The notes beneath the pieces were generated by a model that saw nothing but the letters and a program-made list of their open reading frames with translations, made no database searches and was not told the DNA's origin. Of a DNA stretch of 64,000 bases, positions 49,956 through 57,220 are shown in pieces. The translations under genes and the position numbers were made by a program. This DNA comes from Brevibacterium moorei. Lineage in GTDB: Bacteria; Actinomycetota; Actinomycetes; Actinomycetales; Brevibacteriaceae. The stretch covers positions 23,129 to 87,128 of the forward strand of contig NZ_JANIJX010000018.1 in assembly GCF_024580735.1 (NCBI RefSeq), in the 5' to 3' direction. Positions within the stretch are counted from its first letter, which is position 1, and each line of letters starts with the position of its first letter.

Positions 49956-50122
49956 TGGCGAAGTCCCAGGAAGTACGCCCGATCATCAAGCTGAAGTCGA
50001 CCGCCGGCACCGGGTACACCTACGTGACCCGCAAGAACCGCCGCAACAACCCGGATCGCATCGTGCTGAAGAAGTACGATCCGAAGATCCGCAAGCACGT
50101 CGATTTCCGAGAGGAGCGCTGA
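49955..50122 (+). CDS. rpmG: 50S ribosomal protein L33
   Basis: 55 residues, starting [20 protein letters not shown] and ending [14 protein letters not shown]. The family core [20 protein letters not shown] is intact. No CxxC pairs are present, so it does not bind zinc. It overlaps rpmB by one base and rpsN begins 6 bases after its stop. Confidence 0.95.
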   Translation: MAKSQEVRPIIKLKSTAGTGYTYVTRKNRRNNPDRIVLKKYDPKIRKHVDFREER

Positions 50123-50128
50123 GCACAT

Positions 50129-50434
50129 ATGGCAAAGAAGTCCAAGATCGCACGTGATAAGCAGCGTCGCGTCATCGTCGAGCGCTACGCCGAAAAGCGC
50201 CTGGAGCTGAAGAAGCAGCTCATCGCACCGGAGAGCACCGACGAGCAGCGCGAAGAGGCCCGTCTGGCCCTGCAGAAGCTGCCCCGCAATGCTTCGCCGG
50301 TTCGCCTGCGCAACCGCGACCAGGTCGATGGCCGCCCCCGCGGCTACCTGCGCAAGTTCGGTCTGTCGCGCGTTCGCTTCCGCGAAATGGCGCACAATGG
50401 CGAACTCCCAGGCATCACCAAGTCGAGCTGGTAG
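50129..50434 (+). CDS. rpsN: 30S ribosomal protein S14 (zinc-independent type)
   Basis: 101 residues. It opens [20 protein letters not shown] and ends [18 protein letters not shown]. The central region has no CxxC motifs, making it the long zinc-free S14 type (about 101 residues) rather than the 61-residue zinc type. It has a GAGAGGAG ribosome binding site in the end of rpmG. Regulation by Zur would be expected if this is an alternative set, but I could not identify a convincing Zur box. Confidence 0.95.
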   Translation: MAKKSKIARDKQRRVIVERYAEKRLELKKQLIAPESTDEQREEARLALQKLPRNASPVRLRNRDQVDGRPRGYLRKFGLSRVRFREMAHNGELPGITKSSW

Positions 50435-50500
50435 TCTCTAAGACGCATATCAGGGCTGTGCTAGCAGTCCAGGACCCTATGTCCTAAAGGAGGACAACCT

Positions 50501-50791
50501 ATGGCTAAGAACCGCAGCGAACTCGTTGCCGAAGTTGCCGAGAACACCGGTCTGACCCAGAAGCAGGTCTCCGACGTTCTCGATGGCGTCTTCGACTCCT
50601 TCTCGAAGGTCGTCGCCGCCGGCGAGAAGCTCACGATCCCGGGCTGGCTGTCCGTCGAGCGCACCGAGCGTGCCGCTCGCAAGGGCCGCAACCCGCAGAC
50701 CGGTGAGGAAATCCAGATCGCCGCCGGCTACTCCGTGAAGCTGTCGGCAGGTTCCAAGCTCAAGGCAGCCGCTGGCACCCCCAACAAGTGA
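50501..50791 (+). CDS. hup: HU-family nucleoid DNA-binding protein
   Basis: 96 residues. The sequence MAKNRSELVAEVAENTGLTQ, VFDSFSKVVAAGEKLTIPGW and NPQTGEEIQI matches HU/IHF; the DNA-binding beta-arm carries the RKGRNP motif. It lacks the Lys-rich C-terminal tail found in some actinobacterial HU proteins. A near-perfect Shine-Dalgarno (AAAGGAGG) lies 7 bases upstream. A 66-base gap separates it from rpsN, and a strong terminator follows. Confidence 0.93.
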   Translation: MAKNRSELVAEVAENTGLTQKQVSDVLDGVFDSFSKVVAAGEKLTIPGWLSVERTERAARKGRNPQTGEEIQIAAGYSVKLSAGSKLKAAAGTPNK

Positions 50792-50824
50792 TCTGAGCGG
50801 ATCACACCGATCCGATCGCTAGGG

Positions 50825-50867
50825 CTCAGGGCCCCGGCCTCCCCACGAGGGAGACCGGGGCCCTGAG
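50825..50867 (+). terminator. Rho-independent-type terminator of hup
   Basis: A 19-bp stem (50825-50843 with 50849-50867; one mismatch) and a 5-base loop, followed by TCGTTT, 34 bases past the HU stop. Confidence 0.85.
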
Positions 50868-51134
50868 TCGTTTCCGGGGCGTTTTCCGGCGGGGTTGCCC
50901 CTGCTGTTTCCGGAGCCCTGCGGTCCTGGGGCCCGTCGTCGCCGGGGCCGAGGCCGGGCACGGTCCCGCGGGCGCCTCGGCGTCGGGCCCACATCGCATG
51001 CGCTTACCTGCAACACATGCGCATATACACGCATGTGTTGCAGGTTTGCGCATGCGATGCGGCGGGTCACCACGCCGCCCCAACCAGGATGCCCCGATGC
51101 AACGTCGTGGCACGAGCCTTCGTGTATCATTAGT
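50868..51134. other. Rest of the hup/nrtR intergenic region
   Basis: Together with the terminator, the gene-free stretch runs from 50792 to 51167. GC-rich DNA gives way to a long inverted repeat (50992-51059) and then to an AT-rich promoter block from about 51119. I see no RNA gene or other ORF with a convincing start. Confidence 0.5.
50992..51059. repeat. 30-bp inverted repeat, copy B
   Basis: Arms 50992-51021 and 51030-51059 pair with two adjacent mismatches; loop CATATACA. It contains GCATGCGC and ACCTGCAACACATGCG and shares the GCG-x-ATATAC centre with copies A and C. A 23-base match to one arm lies at 63871-63893. It sits between the hup terminator and nrtR. Confidence 0.85.
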
Positions 51135-51140
51135 TATAGT
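51135..51140 (+). promoter_or_regulatory. Candidate -10 of the nrtR-nad operon
   Basis: TATAGT in an AT-rich block (51119-51160) stands out from GC-rich surroundings. No good -35 is seen at 17 bases. The ATTAGTTATAGTC segment around it may include the NrtR operator, since NrtR regulators commonly bind AT-rich dyads at nad promoters; the exact site cannot be defined by eye. Confidence 0.4.
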
Positions 51141-51167
51141 CAAGCACACATTAACAAGGATCCCGGG

Positions 51168-51218
51168 ATGGGCGCCGACACGATGGGCGCACCGCACCGG
51201 GATCTCATCCGGGAGTGA
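51168..51218 (+). CDS. 16-residue leader peptide before nrtR
   Basis: ATG at 51168 to TGA at 51218 encodes MGADTMGAPHRDLIRE. AAGGA lies 7 bases upstream, a proper ribosome binding site, whereas nrtR itself has none. The leader stop overlaps the nrtR GTG start (GTGA), so ribosomes finishing the leader can reinitiate. A regulatory leader or coupling peptide is likely. Confidence 0.5.
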   Translation: MGADTMGAPHRDLIRE

Positions 51219-51973
51219 CGAACACGCAGATGAATCGCACGCAGTTCCTCAACGTCAGCGAACGACAGGCGGTGGCTCCGCCCCTGGCCGTGTCCACGGT
51301 CGTGTTCGCGTTGCGCCCGGACGATGCGGCAGCCGACGGCGGCGGGCAGCGGATCTGGCTGCCCCTGGTCAGGCGGACCCGCGAACCCTACCGTGGTCAG
51401 TGGGCGCTGCCGGGCGGTCCGCTGCGCGGGGACACCAGCCTGCGCACGGCGGCGGCCCACACCCTGCGCGCCACCACCGGTCTGGCACCCACCCTGCTCG
51501 AACAGCTCTACACCTTCGGCGGGACCGATCGGGGAATCGGCCTGCGGACCGTCTCCGTCGTCTACTGGGCCCTGGTGCGCTTCGCGGAGACCGACCCCGA
51601 TCTGGTCGAGGACCCCAATGTCGCCTGGTTCCCCGCTGACGACCCCGCGGTGATCGGCGCGTTGGCCTTCGACCATCAGCGGATCGTCGAATACGCCCTG
51701 GCCCGGCTGCGCTCCAAGGTGTCCTATGCCGACGTCGCCGACCGGATGCTGCCCGACACCTTCACCCTGGCCCAGCTGCGCCAGGTCTACGAGGCCATCG
51801 GCGGGGAACGCCTGGACCCGGCCAATTTCCGCCGCACCATTCTTTCGCGCGGTGTCGTCGAGGACACCGGTCAGGTGCTCACGGGCGTGCGCAACCGCCC
51901 GCCGCGCCTGTATCGCGCGAAGACCAGCCCGGATCATGATCCGGTCCCGGACCCGGAAGGGGAAATCCAATGA
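51215..51973 (+). CDS. nrtR: NrtR-like Nudix-family transcriptional regulator of NAD synthesis
   Basis: 252 residues. The N-terminal Nudix fold (LAVSTVVFALR, RTREPYRGQWALPGGPLRGD) has a degraded Nudix box, with no REEL..E catalytic pattern (it reads SLRTAAAHTLRATTGL). A C-terminal winged helix follows (FTLAQLRQVYEAIGGERLD, FRRTILSRG). This is the NrtR design: ADP-ribose or related NAD metabolites bind the Nudix part and release DNA. Its position directly before nadA and nadB supports autoregulation of the NAD operon. The GTG at 51215 overlaps a leader-peptide stop; the ATG at 51230 is an alternative. It overlaps nadA (ATGA). Confidence 0.85.
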   Translation: MTNTQMNRTQFLNVSERQAVAPPLAVSTVVFALRPDDAAADGGGQRIWLPLVRRTREPYRGQWALPGGPLRGDTSLRTAAAHTLRATTGLAPTLLEQLYTFGGTDRGIGLRTVSVVYWALVRFAETDPDLVEDPNVAWFPADDPAVIGALAFDHQRIVEYALARLRSKVSYADVADRMLPDTFTLAQLRQVYEAIGGERLDPANFRRTILSRGVVEDTGQVLTGVRNRPPRLYRAKTSPDHDPVPDPEGEIQ

Positions 51974-53226
51974 CCAGTATTACCCTCACCCTCGGCCGCC
52001 CCGGCCAATCCTCCTGCGACTCCAAGCTGCGCAACGCCCCATGGGACATCGACCGCGCACCCGGCTACGGCCCCGGCGCCTCGGCCGGCGACCACATCCC
52101 CGGCGCCGCCCCACGCCAGGGCGAGATCCCGGCCGAGTACCGGCAGGCCTCGGAGGCGGACCTACACGCCCGGATCCGCGCGGCCAAGGCGACGCTGGGC
52201 GATCGGGCGGTGGTGCTGGGCCACTTCTACCAGCGCGACGAGATCGTCGAACACGCCGACTACGTGGGCGATTCCTTCCAGCTGGCCAATGCCGCCCTGG
52301 AACACCCGGAGGCCGAGGCGATCGTGTTCTGCGGGGTGCACTTCATGGCCGAAACCGCCGACATCCTCTCCGGTGACGACCAGGCGGTGATCCTGCCGAA
52401 CCTGGCCGCCGGCTGCTCCATGGCCGATATGGCCAATGAGGACGATGTCGAGGCCTGCTGGGATCAGCTGACGGAGCTCTACGGCACCGAACCGGATGCC
52501 GCGGGCCGCGTTCCCGTCATCCCCGTGACCTATATGAACTGCTCGGCCGCGCTCAAGGGCTTCGTGGGGCGCAACGGCGGTTATGTGTGCACCTCGAGCA
52601 ACGCCGCGACCGTGCTGGAGCGCGCCTTCGCAGACGGCCAGCGCGTGCTGTTCTTCCCCGATCAGCACCTGGGTCGCAACACCGCATCGGCGATGGGCAT
52701 CGGCCTGGACCGGATGCCGCTGTGGAAGCCCCGCCAGGTCCTGGGCGGGAACACCGAGGAGCAGCTGCACGAGGCCCAGGTGATCCTGTGGAACGGCTTC
52801 TGCTCCGTGCACCGCCGCTTCACCACCGAGCAGATCGCCCAGGCCCGCGCCCAGTTCCCCGAGGTGCAGGTCGTCGTCCATCCCGAATGCCCCCTGCCGG
52901 TCGTCCAGGCCGCCGATGTATCGGGCTCGACCGACGTGATCCGCCGGGTGGTGGAAAATGCCGAGCCCGGCGCGGTGATCGCCATCGGCACGGAGATCAA
53001 CCTGGTCAACCGGCTGGCCGCGCAGCACCCGGACAAGACGATCTTCTGCCTGGACCCCGTGGTCTGCCCCTGCTCCACCATGTACCGCATCCACCCCGGC
53101 TACCTGGCCTGGGTGCTCGAATCCCTGGTCGCAGGCGAGGTCGTCAACCGGATCGAGGTCCCCGCCGAGGTCGCGGGCAACGCCAAGGTGGCGCTGGACC
53201 GGATGCTGGCGGCGAAGCCGAAATGA
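51970..53226 (+). CDS. nadA: Quinolinate synthase A
   Basis: 418 residues. It condenses iminoaspartate with dihydroxyacetone phosphate to quinolinate, using a [4Fe-4S] cluster. Family segments: VVLGHFYQRDEIVEHADYVG, FCGVHFMAETADIL, PNLAAGCSMADM, TYMNCSAALKG, FFPDQHLGRN, HPECPLPVV and CPCSTMYR. Likely cluster Cys are near 189 (MNCS), 305 (HPEC) and 367 (CPCS). The N-terminal 60 residues are a disordered extension. Starts on an ATGA overlap with nrtR and ends on another with nadB. Confidence 0.95.
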   Translation: MTSITLTLGRPGQSSCDSKLRNAPWDIDRAPGYGPGASAGDHIPGAAPRQGEIPAEYRQASEADLHARIRAAKATLGDRAVVLGHFYQRDEIVEHADYVGDSFQLANAALEHPEAEAIVFCGVHFMAETADILSGDDQAVILPNLAAGCSMADMANEDDVEACWDQLTELYGTEPDAAGRVPVIPVTYMNCSAALKGFVGRNGGYVCTSSNAATVLERAFADGQRVLFFPDQHLGRNTASAMGIGLDRMPLWKPRQVLGGNTEEQLHEAQVILWNGFCSVHRRFTTEQIAQARAQFPEVQVVVHPECPLPVVQAADVSGSTDVIRRVVENAEPGAVIAIGTEINLVNRLAAQHPDKTIFCLDPVVCPCSTMYRIHPGYLAWVLESLVAGEVVNRIEVPAEVAGNAKVALDRMLAAKPK

Positions 53227-55016
53227 GCGCGCAGCCCTACTCGACCGAGCTGCCCGGCTCGGTGGACCTGCTGATCGCCGGCGGGGGAGCCGCCGGCCTG
53301 TCCGCGGCCATCGCGGCTGTCGGCCTGGGGCTGCACGTGCTCCTGCTGGACGCGCGTGACTTCGCCGCGAGCGCCTCGGTCCAGGCCCAGGGCGGGTTCT
53401 CCGCGGTCACCGCACAGGGGATCGCGGCGGGGGATTCCGTGGCCGTGCACGTCGCCGACACCCTGGACGCCGGCGCCGGCCACAGTGATCCCGCCGTGGT
53501 CGCGCGGATCTGCGCGGCAGCCGCCGCCCACGTCGCGACCCTGGAATCCTGGGGCACCGCCTGGGACCGCCGTACCGACGGTGGTTACGCCCTGACCCGC
53601 GAGGCCGCGCACCGCGCCGATCGCATTCTGCACTGTGGGGGAGACGCCTCGGGCGCGGGGATCGTCGCGGCACTGCGGGCGCGCGCCGGGCAGGTGGTGG
53701 CACAGACCGCGCACGAGGCCACCGGAGCCGGCCGGGGCCGCCTGCACATGGCGGCGGATGCCCGGGTGACCGGCCTGCTCGAGGACTCCGGCGCCGTGGT
53801 GGGCGCCAGGGTCGCGGTCGGCGGTGAGCCACAGAGTGTGGCCGGGGGCGCGGACTGCGGTGTGGCCTCGGCCCGCACGATCCGAGCCGGAGCCGTCCTG
53901 CTGGCCACCGGCGGGATCAACGGGATCTACGGCAAGCGGACCAGCCGCTGGGCCAATGACCCGACGGCCCTGGCGCTGGCCTGGGATGCCGGCGCGCTCT
54001 TCGCCGATGTCGAAATGGTGCAGTTCCACCCGACCTTCGCCCCCGATGCGGACTTCATGATCTCCGAGGCCCTGCGCGGGGAGGGCGCGGTGCTGCGCGA
54101 TGCCACGGGTGCGCGCTTCATGCCGGCCCTGGACCCCCGCGCGGAACTGGCCGGACGCGACATCGTGGCCCGTGGGGTGGCCGCGGCCATCCGGGACACC
54201 GGCGGCGCCTGGTTGGACGCCTCGCCCATTGTCGCGTCCCACGGCACGGACTTCCTGGCCCGGCGCTTCCCGACGATCACCGCACAGCTGGCGCGCGCCG
54301 GCCTGGACCTGGAGGCCGCGCCCGTGCGCGTGATGCCCGCAGAACACTATTGGATGGGCGGGATCGTCGTCGACGGGCACGCCCGCTCCAGTGTGCCCGG
54401 CCTGCTGGCCGCCGGCGAGGCGAGTCGGACGGGCTTGCACGGGGCGAACCGGCTGGCCTCGAATTCCCTGCTCGAGGCCGTGCACACGGGGCTGGCGGCC
54501 GCCGCCTGCGTGGCGGCGGGCCGTGCGGGGGAACCGGGGCGGATCCGGCTGGGCTATGAACTGCCGGTCGAGCCGGCCGGCCGGCTGTCGGGAGGACTAC
54601 CCGGCGGGCAGCCGGAGGCCGGCGGACCGGTCTCGACAGCACAGGCTCCTACCCCTGCCGCTGTGACCGAGCGAGTGCGACTCAGCGCCGATGAGCACCT
54701 CGGCGTTTCACGTGAAGCACAGGGCCTGGCCGCGGCCGGACGCGAACTATCGGGGCTCTTGGCGCAGCACCCGGGGCATCCGGCGGCGCTCATGGCCTCG
54801 GTGATCGCCGCAGGAGCCCAGGCGCGCACCGATTCCCTCGGCGCCCATCTGCGCACCGATGCGGTGGGGCCCGCCAAGCCGGGGCACACGAGTGTGGCGG
54901 TCAGCCGCCGGCCCGGCGACCTGGGGCTGTGCGTTCCGACAGCCGGCGCTGTCCGGGTCGATCCGGGACCGGCGTTCGACCCGGCGCGTTCCCCGTACGA
55001 CCTGGCGGCCTCATGA
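53223..55016 (+). CDS. nadB: L-aspartate oxidase
   Basis: 597 residues. It oxidises L-aspartate to iminoaspartate with FAD, the step before NadA. The dinucleotide motif LLIAGGGAAGLSAAIAA is near residue 20; VQAQGGFSAVTA, EMVQFHPTF, EHYWMGGIVVDG and LHGANRLASNSLLEAV are the substrate and FAD-site signatures of the succinate dehydrogenase flavoprotein family. The C-terminal part has a Gly/Pro/Thr-rich insertion before the final helical region. The true start is the ATG at 53223 (ATGA overlap with nadA); the longer upstream frame is a shadow of nadA. Confidence 0.93.
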   Translation: MSAQPYSTELPGSVDLLIAGGGAAGLSAAIAAVGLGLHVLLLDARDFAASASVQAQGGFSAVTAQGIAAGDSVAVHVADTLDAGAGHSDPAVVARICAAAAAHVATLESWGTAWDRRTDGGYALTREAAHRADRILHCGGDASGAGIVAALRARAGQVVAQTAHEATGAGRGRLHMAADARVTGLLEDSGAVVGARVAVGGEPQSVAGGADCGVASARTIRAGAVLLATGGINGIYGKRTSRWANDPTALALAWDAGALFADVEMVQFHPTFAPDADFMISEALRGEGAVLRDATGARFMPALDPRAELAGRDIVARGVAAAIRDTGGAWLDASPIVASHGTDFLARRFPTITAQLARAGLDLEAAPVRVMPAEHYWMGGIVVDGHARSSVPGLLAAGEASRTGLHGANRLASNSLLEAVHTGLAAAACVAAGRAGEPGRIRLGYELPVEPAGRLSGGLPGGQPEAGGPVSTAQAPTPAAVTERVRLSADEHLGVSREAQGLAAAGRELSGLLAQHPGHPAALMASVIAAGAQARTDSLGAHLRTDAVGPAKPGHTSVAVSRRPGDLGLCVPTAGAVRVDPGPAFDPARSPYDLAAS

Positions 55017-56269
55017 ACAGCGAACCGGAAACCACCGAACCGGAGACCACCGCAGCGCGGCAGTCGACACAGCCCGCCGAGCCCACCACACCGACCGGGC
55101 CGGTGAACCTGGACTGCGCCGCCACCCAGGCAGTGCGTCCCGAGGTGCTGTCGGCGATCTGGCCGCTGCTCAGCGAGCAGTTCGGCAATCCCGCCAGCCA
55201 CCATGAGGCCGGCGAACAGGCAGCCCGCGCCCTCGACTGGGCCCGCTCCCTGGCCGCCGAGACCCTGGGGACCCGACCGGGGCGGATCGTGTTCACCTCG
55301 GGCGGGACCGAATCGAACTCCCTGGCCCTGCACGGCACCCTGCTGGCCCGGCGCCGCGGCGGGCACGTGCTGGTCTCCGCGCTCGAACACCCCTCGGTGC
55401 TGCAGACCGCACAACAGCTGCAGCGCTGGCACGGTGCCACGATCGAAACCGTTCCGGTGGGGATGAACGGCATCGTCGATCCGGCCCAGGTCGCAGCACT
55501 GCTGCGCCCGGACACCTGCCTGGTTGCGGTGATGGCCGTGAACAACGAGGTCGGCACCATCCAACCGATCCAGGAGATCGCCGAGCTGGTCCACGGCGCG
55601 GGCGCCCGGCTGCACGTCGACGCGGTCCAGGCCGGCTCCTGGCTGGACCTGCGCCCCTTGGCACGGGTCGCGGACACCCTGAGCGTTTCCGGACACAAAC
55701 TGGGCGGGATCAAGGGAGCCGGGCTGTTGGCCCTGGGCCGCGGTGTCGTACTCGAACCGTTCATGGACGGCGGCGGGCAGGAGGACGGGATCCGCTCGGG
55801 CACCGTCAACGTGCCCGGCTGCGTGTCCACTGCGCTCGCCCTGCATCTGGCCCAGCAGGAGGCCCTGGCCTACCAGGCGGGGGAGGAGCTGCCGTGTGGC
55901 CGGGAACCGGGCAGGCGGCTGGCCCAGGCGGTGCTCACAGGTCTGGGGGACCTCGGCGTCGCGGCCCGGCTGTCCGGCGACCCGGAGAGCCGGGTGCCCG
56001 GCACGGTGTCCTTCGTCTTCCCCGGCCTGCACGCCGAGGCCGTGCTGCTGGAGTTGGGGCGCCACGGGGTGCTGGCCTCGTCCGGTTCGGCCTGTGCGGC
56101 CGGGTCGACGGAACCGTCGGCCGTGCTCACCGCGCTGGGCTGGGATCCGGTGGAGGCCCTGGGCGCGCTGCGCCTGTCGTTCTCCCCGCACACCCCTGCG
56201 GCGGTGCTGGACTATGCGGCGCGCGCCGTCATCGAGTCCGTTGCGGCGGTCGCCGACCTGGGCCGGTAG
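55013..56269 (+). CDS. Cysteine desulfurase (NifS/IscS/NadS-like)
   Basis: 418 residues, PLP enzyme. SVSGHKLGG (about 225-233) has the PLP-binding Lys; SSGSACAAGS (about 356-365) carries the catalytic Cys on its loop. FTSGGTESNSLAL is the fold's substrate loop. The N-terminal 28 residues are an acidic Thr/Glu-rich tail. It probably supplies sulfur for the NadA cluster, as NadS-like genes in nad operons do. It starts on an ATGA overlap with nadB. No nadC is present downstream, where an opposite-strand gene overlaps its 3' end by 41 bases. Confidence 0.9.
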   Translation: MNSEPETTEPETTAARQSTQPAEPTTPTGPVNLDCAATQAVRPEVLSAIWPLLSEQFGNPASHHEAGEQAARALDWARSLAAETLGTRPGRIVFTSGGTESNSLALHGTLLARRRGGHVLVSALEHPSVLQTAQQLQRWHGATIETVPVGMNGIVDPAQVAALLRPDTCLVAVMAVNNEVGTIQPIQEIAELVHGAGARLHVDAVQAGSWLDLRPLARVADTLSVSGHKLGGIKGAGLLALGRGVVLEPFMDGGGQEDGIRSGTVNVPGCVSTALALHLAQQEALAYQAGEELPCGREPGRRLAQAVLTGLGDLGVAARLSGDPESRVPGTVSFVFPGLHAEAVLLELGRHGVLASSGSACAAGSTEPSAVLTALGWDPVEALGALRLSFSPHTPAAVLDYAARAVIESVAAVADLGR

Positions 56270-56480
56270 ACCGCCGGCTCAGCACCAGCCAGGCGATGCA
56301 GCCCACGTAGGGCACGAAGAGGATGACAAGACACCAGGCGAGCCGTCGCAATGCGGTGATGTCCTTGAAACGGGCCAGGGAGACCAGAGCCCAGACCAGC
56401 AGGGCCACGGATGCCAGGGAGAGCGCATACAAGCCGAAATCGCCGACGGTGGGTACGAGGGGATTGCCTGCGTCGTCCAT
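56229..56480 (-). CDS. Small PLDc_N-type membrane protein
   Basis: 83 residues with two membrane helices (YALSLASVALLVWALVSLARF and LAWCLVILFVPYVGCIAWLVL), and the short C-terminal arm LSRRSTGPG. This is the PLD-nuclease N-terminal (PLDc_N) small membrane protein pattern, with LRRLAW...VPYVGCIAWL typical. The ATG at 56480 has GAAGAGG upstream; longer frames start in a Pro-rich shadow. Its 3' end overlaps the cysteine desulfurase gene by 41 bases, convergently. Function unknown. Confidence 0.75.
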   Translation of the reverse strand: MDDAGNPLVPTVGDFGLYALSLASVALLVWALVSLARFKDITALRRLAWCLVILFVPYVGCIAWLVLSRRSTGPGRRPPQRTR

Positions 56481-56610
56481 GGGGCCTCTTCGGGGTGGGG
56501 TCGGTATGGCTCGGGGCGAGCTGGTTCGGCTCGGAGGAGGATTCGCCTCCAGCATAGGTCAATGGTGCGTCATGGGAAATTCCCGGCCGGGCGCCGGGAT
56601 GCCCCGCTGA

Positions 56611-56616
56611 TACGAT
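56611..56616 (+). promoter_or_regulatory. -10 element of a leaderless Lrp-family gene
   Basis: TACGAT ends 6 bases before the GTG start at 56623, and no Shine-Dalgarno exists. Transcription would begin at or next to the start codon. Confidence 0.55.
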
Positions 56617-56622
56617 CGCAGG

Positions 56623-57123
56623 GTGAGCAGTCCTGAGAGGCACAGTCCCGAAAGGCGCGGCACGCCCCCGCGCGTGAACGACCCCGTCGACGCCGCGATC
56701 GTCCGGGAGGTCAGCGCCAATGCGCGCGCGACCCTGGGACATATCTCCGAGGCCGTCGGCCTGTCCGTGTCCGCCGTTCAGTCGCGCCTGCGCCGGCTGG
56801 AGTCGACGGGCGTGATCGCGGGCTACCATGCGACCCTGGACGCCGAGGCGATCGGCCGGCCGCTGGCCGCGTTCGTCGAGATCACACCGCTGGACCCCGC
56901 CCAGCCCGACGACGCCCCGGAGAAGCTCGAACACATCGAGAGCATCGAGGCCTGTCATTCGATCGCCGGCGACGCCGCCTACCTGTTGCAGGTGCGGGTT
57001 GCCACCCCGCGGGACCTGGAGACCCTGGTCAACCAGATCAGGCAGGTGGCCCAGGTCAATACGCGCACCACCGTGGTCCTGCAGACCTACTATGAGGGCC
57101 GCGCGATTCCCCCGGTCATCTGA
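56623..57123 (+). CDS. Lrp/AsnC-family transcriptional regulator
   Basis: 166 residues. The N-terminal helix-turn-helix (DAAIVREVSANARATLGHIS, GLSVSAVQSRLRRLESTGVI) is followed by an AsnC/RAM effector domain (AAFVEITPLD..., YLLQVRVATPRDLETLVNQIR, TRTTVVLQTYYEGRAIPP). It should bind an amino acid and regulate nearby catabolic genes. The next gene, an amine oxidase, is 97 bases away on the same strand with inverted repeats in its promoter, so that is the likely target. GTG at 56623 is chosen from the promoter spacing; a GTG at 56674 is an alternative. Confidence 0.85.
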   Translation: MSSPERHSPERRGTPPRVNDPVDAAIVREVSANARATLGHISEAVGLSVSAVQSRLRRLESTGVIAGYHATLDAEAIGRPLAAFVEITPLDPAQPDDAPEKLEHIESIEACHSIAGDAAYLLQVRVATPRDLETLVNQIRQVAQVNTRTTVVLQTYYEGRAIPPVI

Positions 57124-57163
57124 CGAGCCCAGGGTGATTATGGGCCACCCAGTCATGGCATGA

Positions 57164-57200
57164 CAGGAAAAATTCCTGCGCCGTTCATATTCGCAGGAAT
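57164..57200 (+). promoter_or_regulatory. Candidate Lrp operator, three CAGGAAt half sites
   Basis: CAGGAA-AAA-TTCCTG (57164-57178) is a 15-base palindrome. It overlaps a second dyad, ATTCCTGCG (57172-57180) with CGCAGGAAT (57192-57200), 11-base spacer. These sit just upstream of the -10 at 57209. The arrangement suits a multimeric regulator such as the Lrp-type protein encoded immediately upstream. Confidence 0.5.
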
Positions 57201-57208
57201 GATTCCGG

Positions 57209-57214
57209 TAGCAT
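57209..57214 (+). promoter_or_regulatory. -10 element of the amine oxidase gene, leaderless
   Basis: TAGCAT with 6 bases to the ATG at 57221 and no Shine-Dalgarno between. Confidence 0.5.
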
Positions 57215-57220
57215 GCCCGT

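Noticed and set aside
52587..53222. In-frame upstream extension of nadB
   Set aside because: It is the shifted frame of nadA; the ATG at 53223 with ATGA coupling fits the FAD motif position.
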